DNA from: Fidelibacterota bacterium
GTDB lineage: Bacteria > Fidelibacterota > Fidelibacteria > Fidelibacterales > Fidelibacteraceae
Length of the DNA stretch: 5,916 nucleotides
NCBI GenBank assembly: GCA_023134755.1
Contig: JAGLUM010000051.1
Location: 1 to 5,916, forward strand
Direction: 5' to 3'
Below the pieces are notes generated by a model that had not been told where the DNA came from, did not search any database, and saw nothing but the letters and a program-made list of their open reading frames with translations. The translations under genes were made by a program, and so were the position numbers. Positions within the stretch are counted from its first letter, which is position 1, and every line of letters starts with the position of its first letter. Positions 5,843-5,916 of this stretch are shown one piece after another.

Positions 5843-5892
5843 CCGGCGGAGCAAAGACGTGAACCGTGAATCGTAAACTGTAAATCGTGCCT
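5843..5892. repeat. Spacer repeat GGCGGAG...AAGACG, copy 3, joined to a 7-bp degenerate tandem repeat
   Basis: CCGGCGGAGCAAAGACG (5843-5859) is a short-centred relative of the repeats at 2794-2823 and 4522-4544. It runs into five heptamers: CGTGAAC, CGTGAAT, CGTAAAC, TGTAAAT and CGTGCCT (5858-5892). Bases 5865-5876 recur as an exact reverse complement at 4553-4564. The repeat begins only about 25 bases after the M55 stop. Confidence 0.6.
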
Positions 5893-5897
5893 ATCCT

Positions 5898-5916
5898 ACG
5901 TCTTGTTCGGCCCCGA
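5898..5916. repeat. Partial spacer repeat cut by the window end
   Basis: ACGTCTTGT (5898-5906) repeats 2785-2793, and the final CCCCGA (5911-5916) equals the left arm of the hairpin at 4597-4602. This is probably the first half of another hairpin-bearing repeat, but the right arm would lie outside the window. Confidence 0.35.

Overview
The window holds five protein-coding genes and two long, repeat-filled spacers. From left to right they are: a secreted papain-like protease on the minus strand; murQ (N-acetylmuramic acid 6-phosphate etherase) on the plus strand, diverging from it; a repeat-rich spacer of about 730 bp; a two-PAS-domain sensor protein without a visible output domain, on the minus strand; a second repeat-rich spacer of about 540 bp; and a tight plus-strand pair made of a 56-residue single-pass membrane protein and an M55 D-aminopeptidase (DppA-like). 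The last two genes overlap by one base (TAATG).

Organism: the protease ends in a typical type IX secretion (Por) sorting domain, which points to the Bacteroidota or wider FCB group. The DNA is moderately AT-rich. The PAS gene and the small membrane-protein gene have clear AGGAG-type ribosome binding sites, which are usually weak or absent in classical Bacteroidetes. A non-classical FCB lineage (Ignavibacteria, Calditrichota, KSB1, Marinimicrobia or similar) is therefore possible. This is inference; the window holds no marker gene that would settle it.

Function: MurQ recycles cell-wall MurNAc-6-phosphate. The M55 family includes enzymes that split D-amino-acid dipeptides such as D-Ala-D-Ala. 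The two enzymes share a peptidoglycan-recycling or D-amino-acid theme, but they are about 2.4 kb apart with an opposing gene between them, so they are not one operon. The protease would be exported to the cell surface or medium. The PAS protein is probably a cytoplasmic sensor or adaptor.

The most unusual content is in the spacers. They carry (i) two copies of a GTCATYTCGAC...GGAGARATCTCTC repeat, each with a small perfect hairpin inside it; (ii) the same kind of hairpin in other contexts, twice flanked on both sides by CGAAG as if inserted with a target duplication; (iii) runs of 7- and 8-bp degenerate tandem repeats; and (iv) short words shared between the spacers, including a 13-bp direct repeat and a 12-bp inverted repeat. 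No tRNA, rRNA, CRISPR array, transposase or known riboswitch was recognised.
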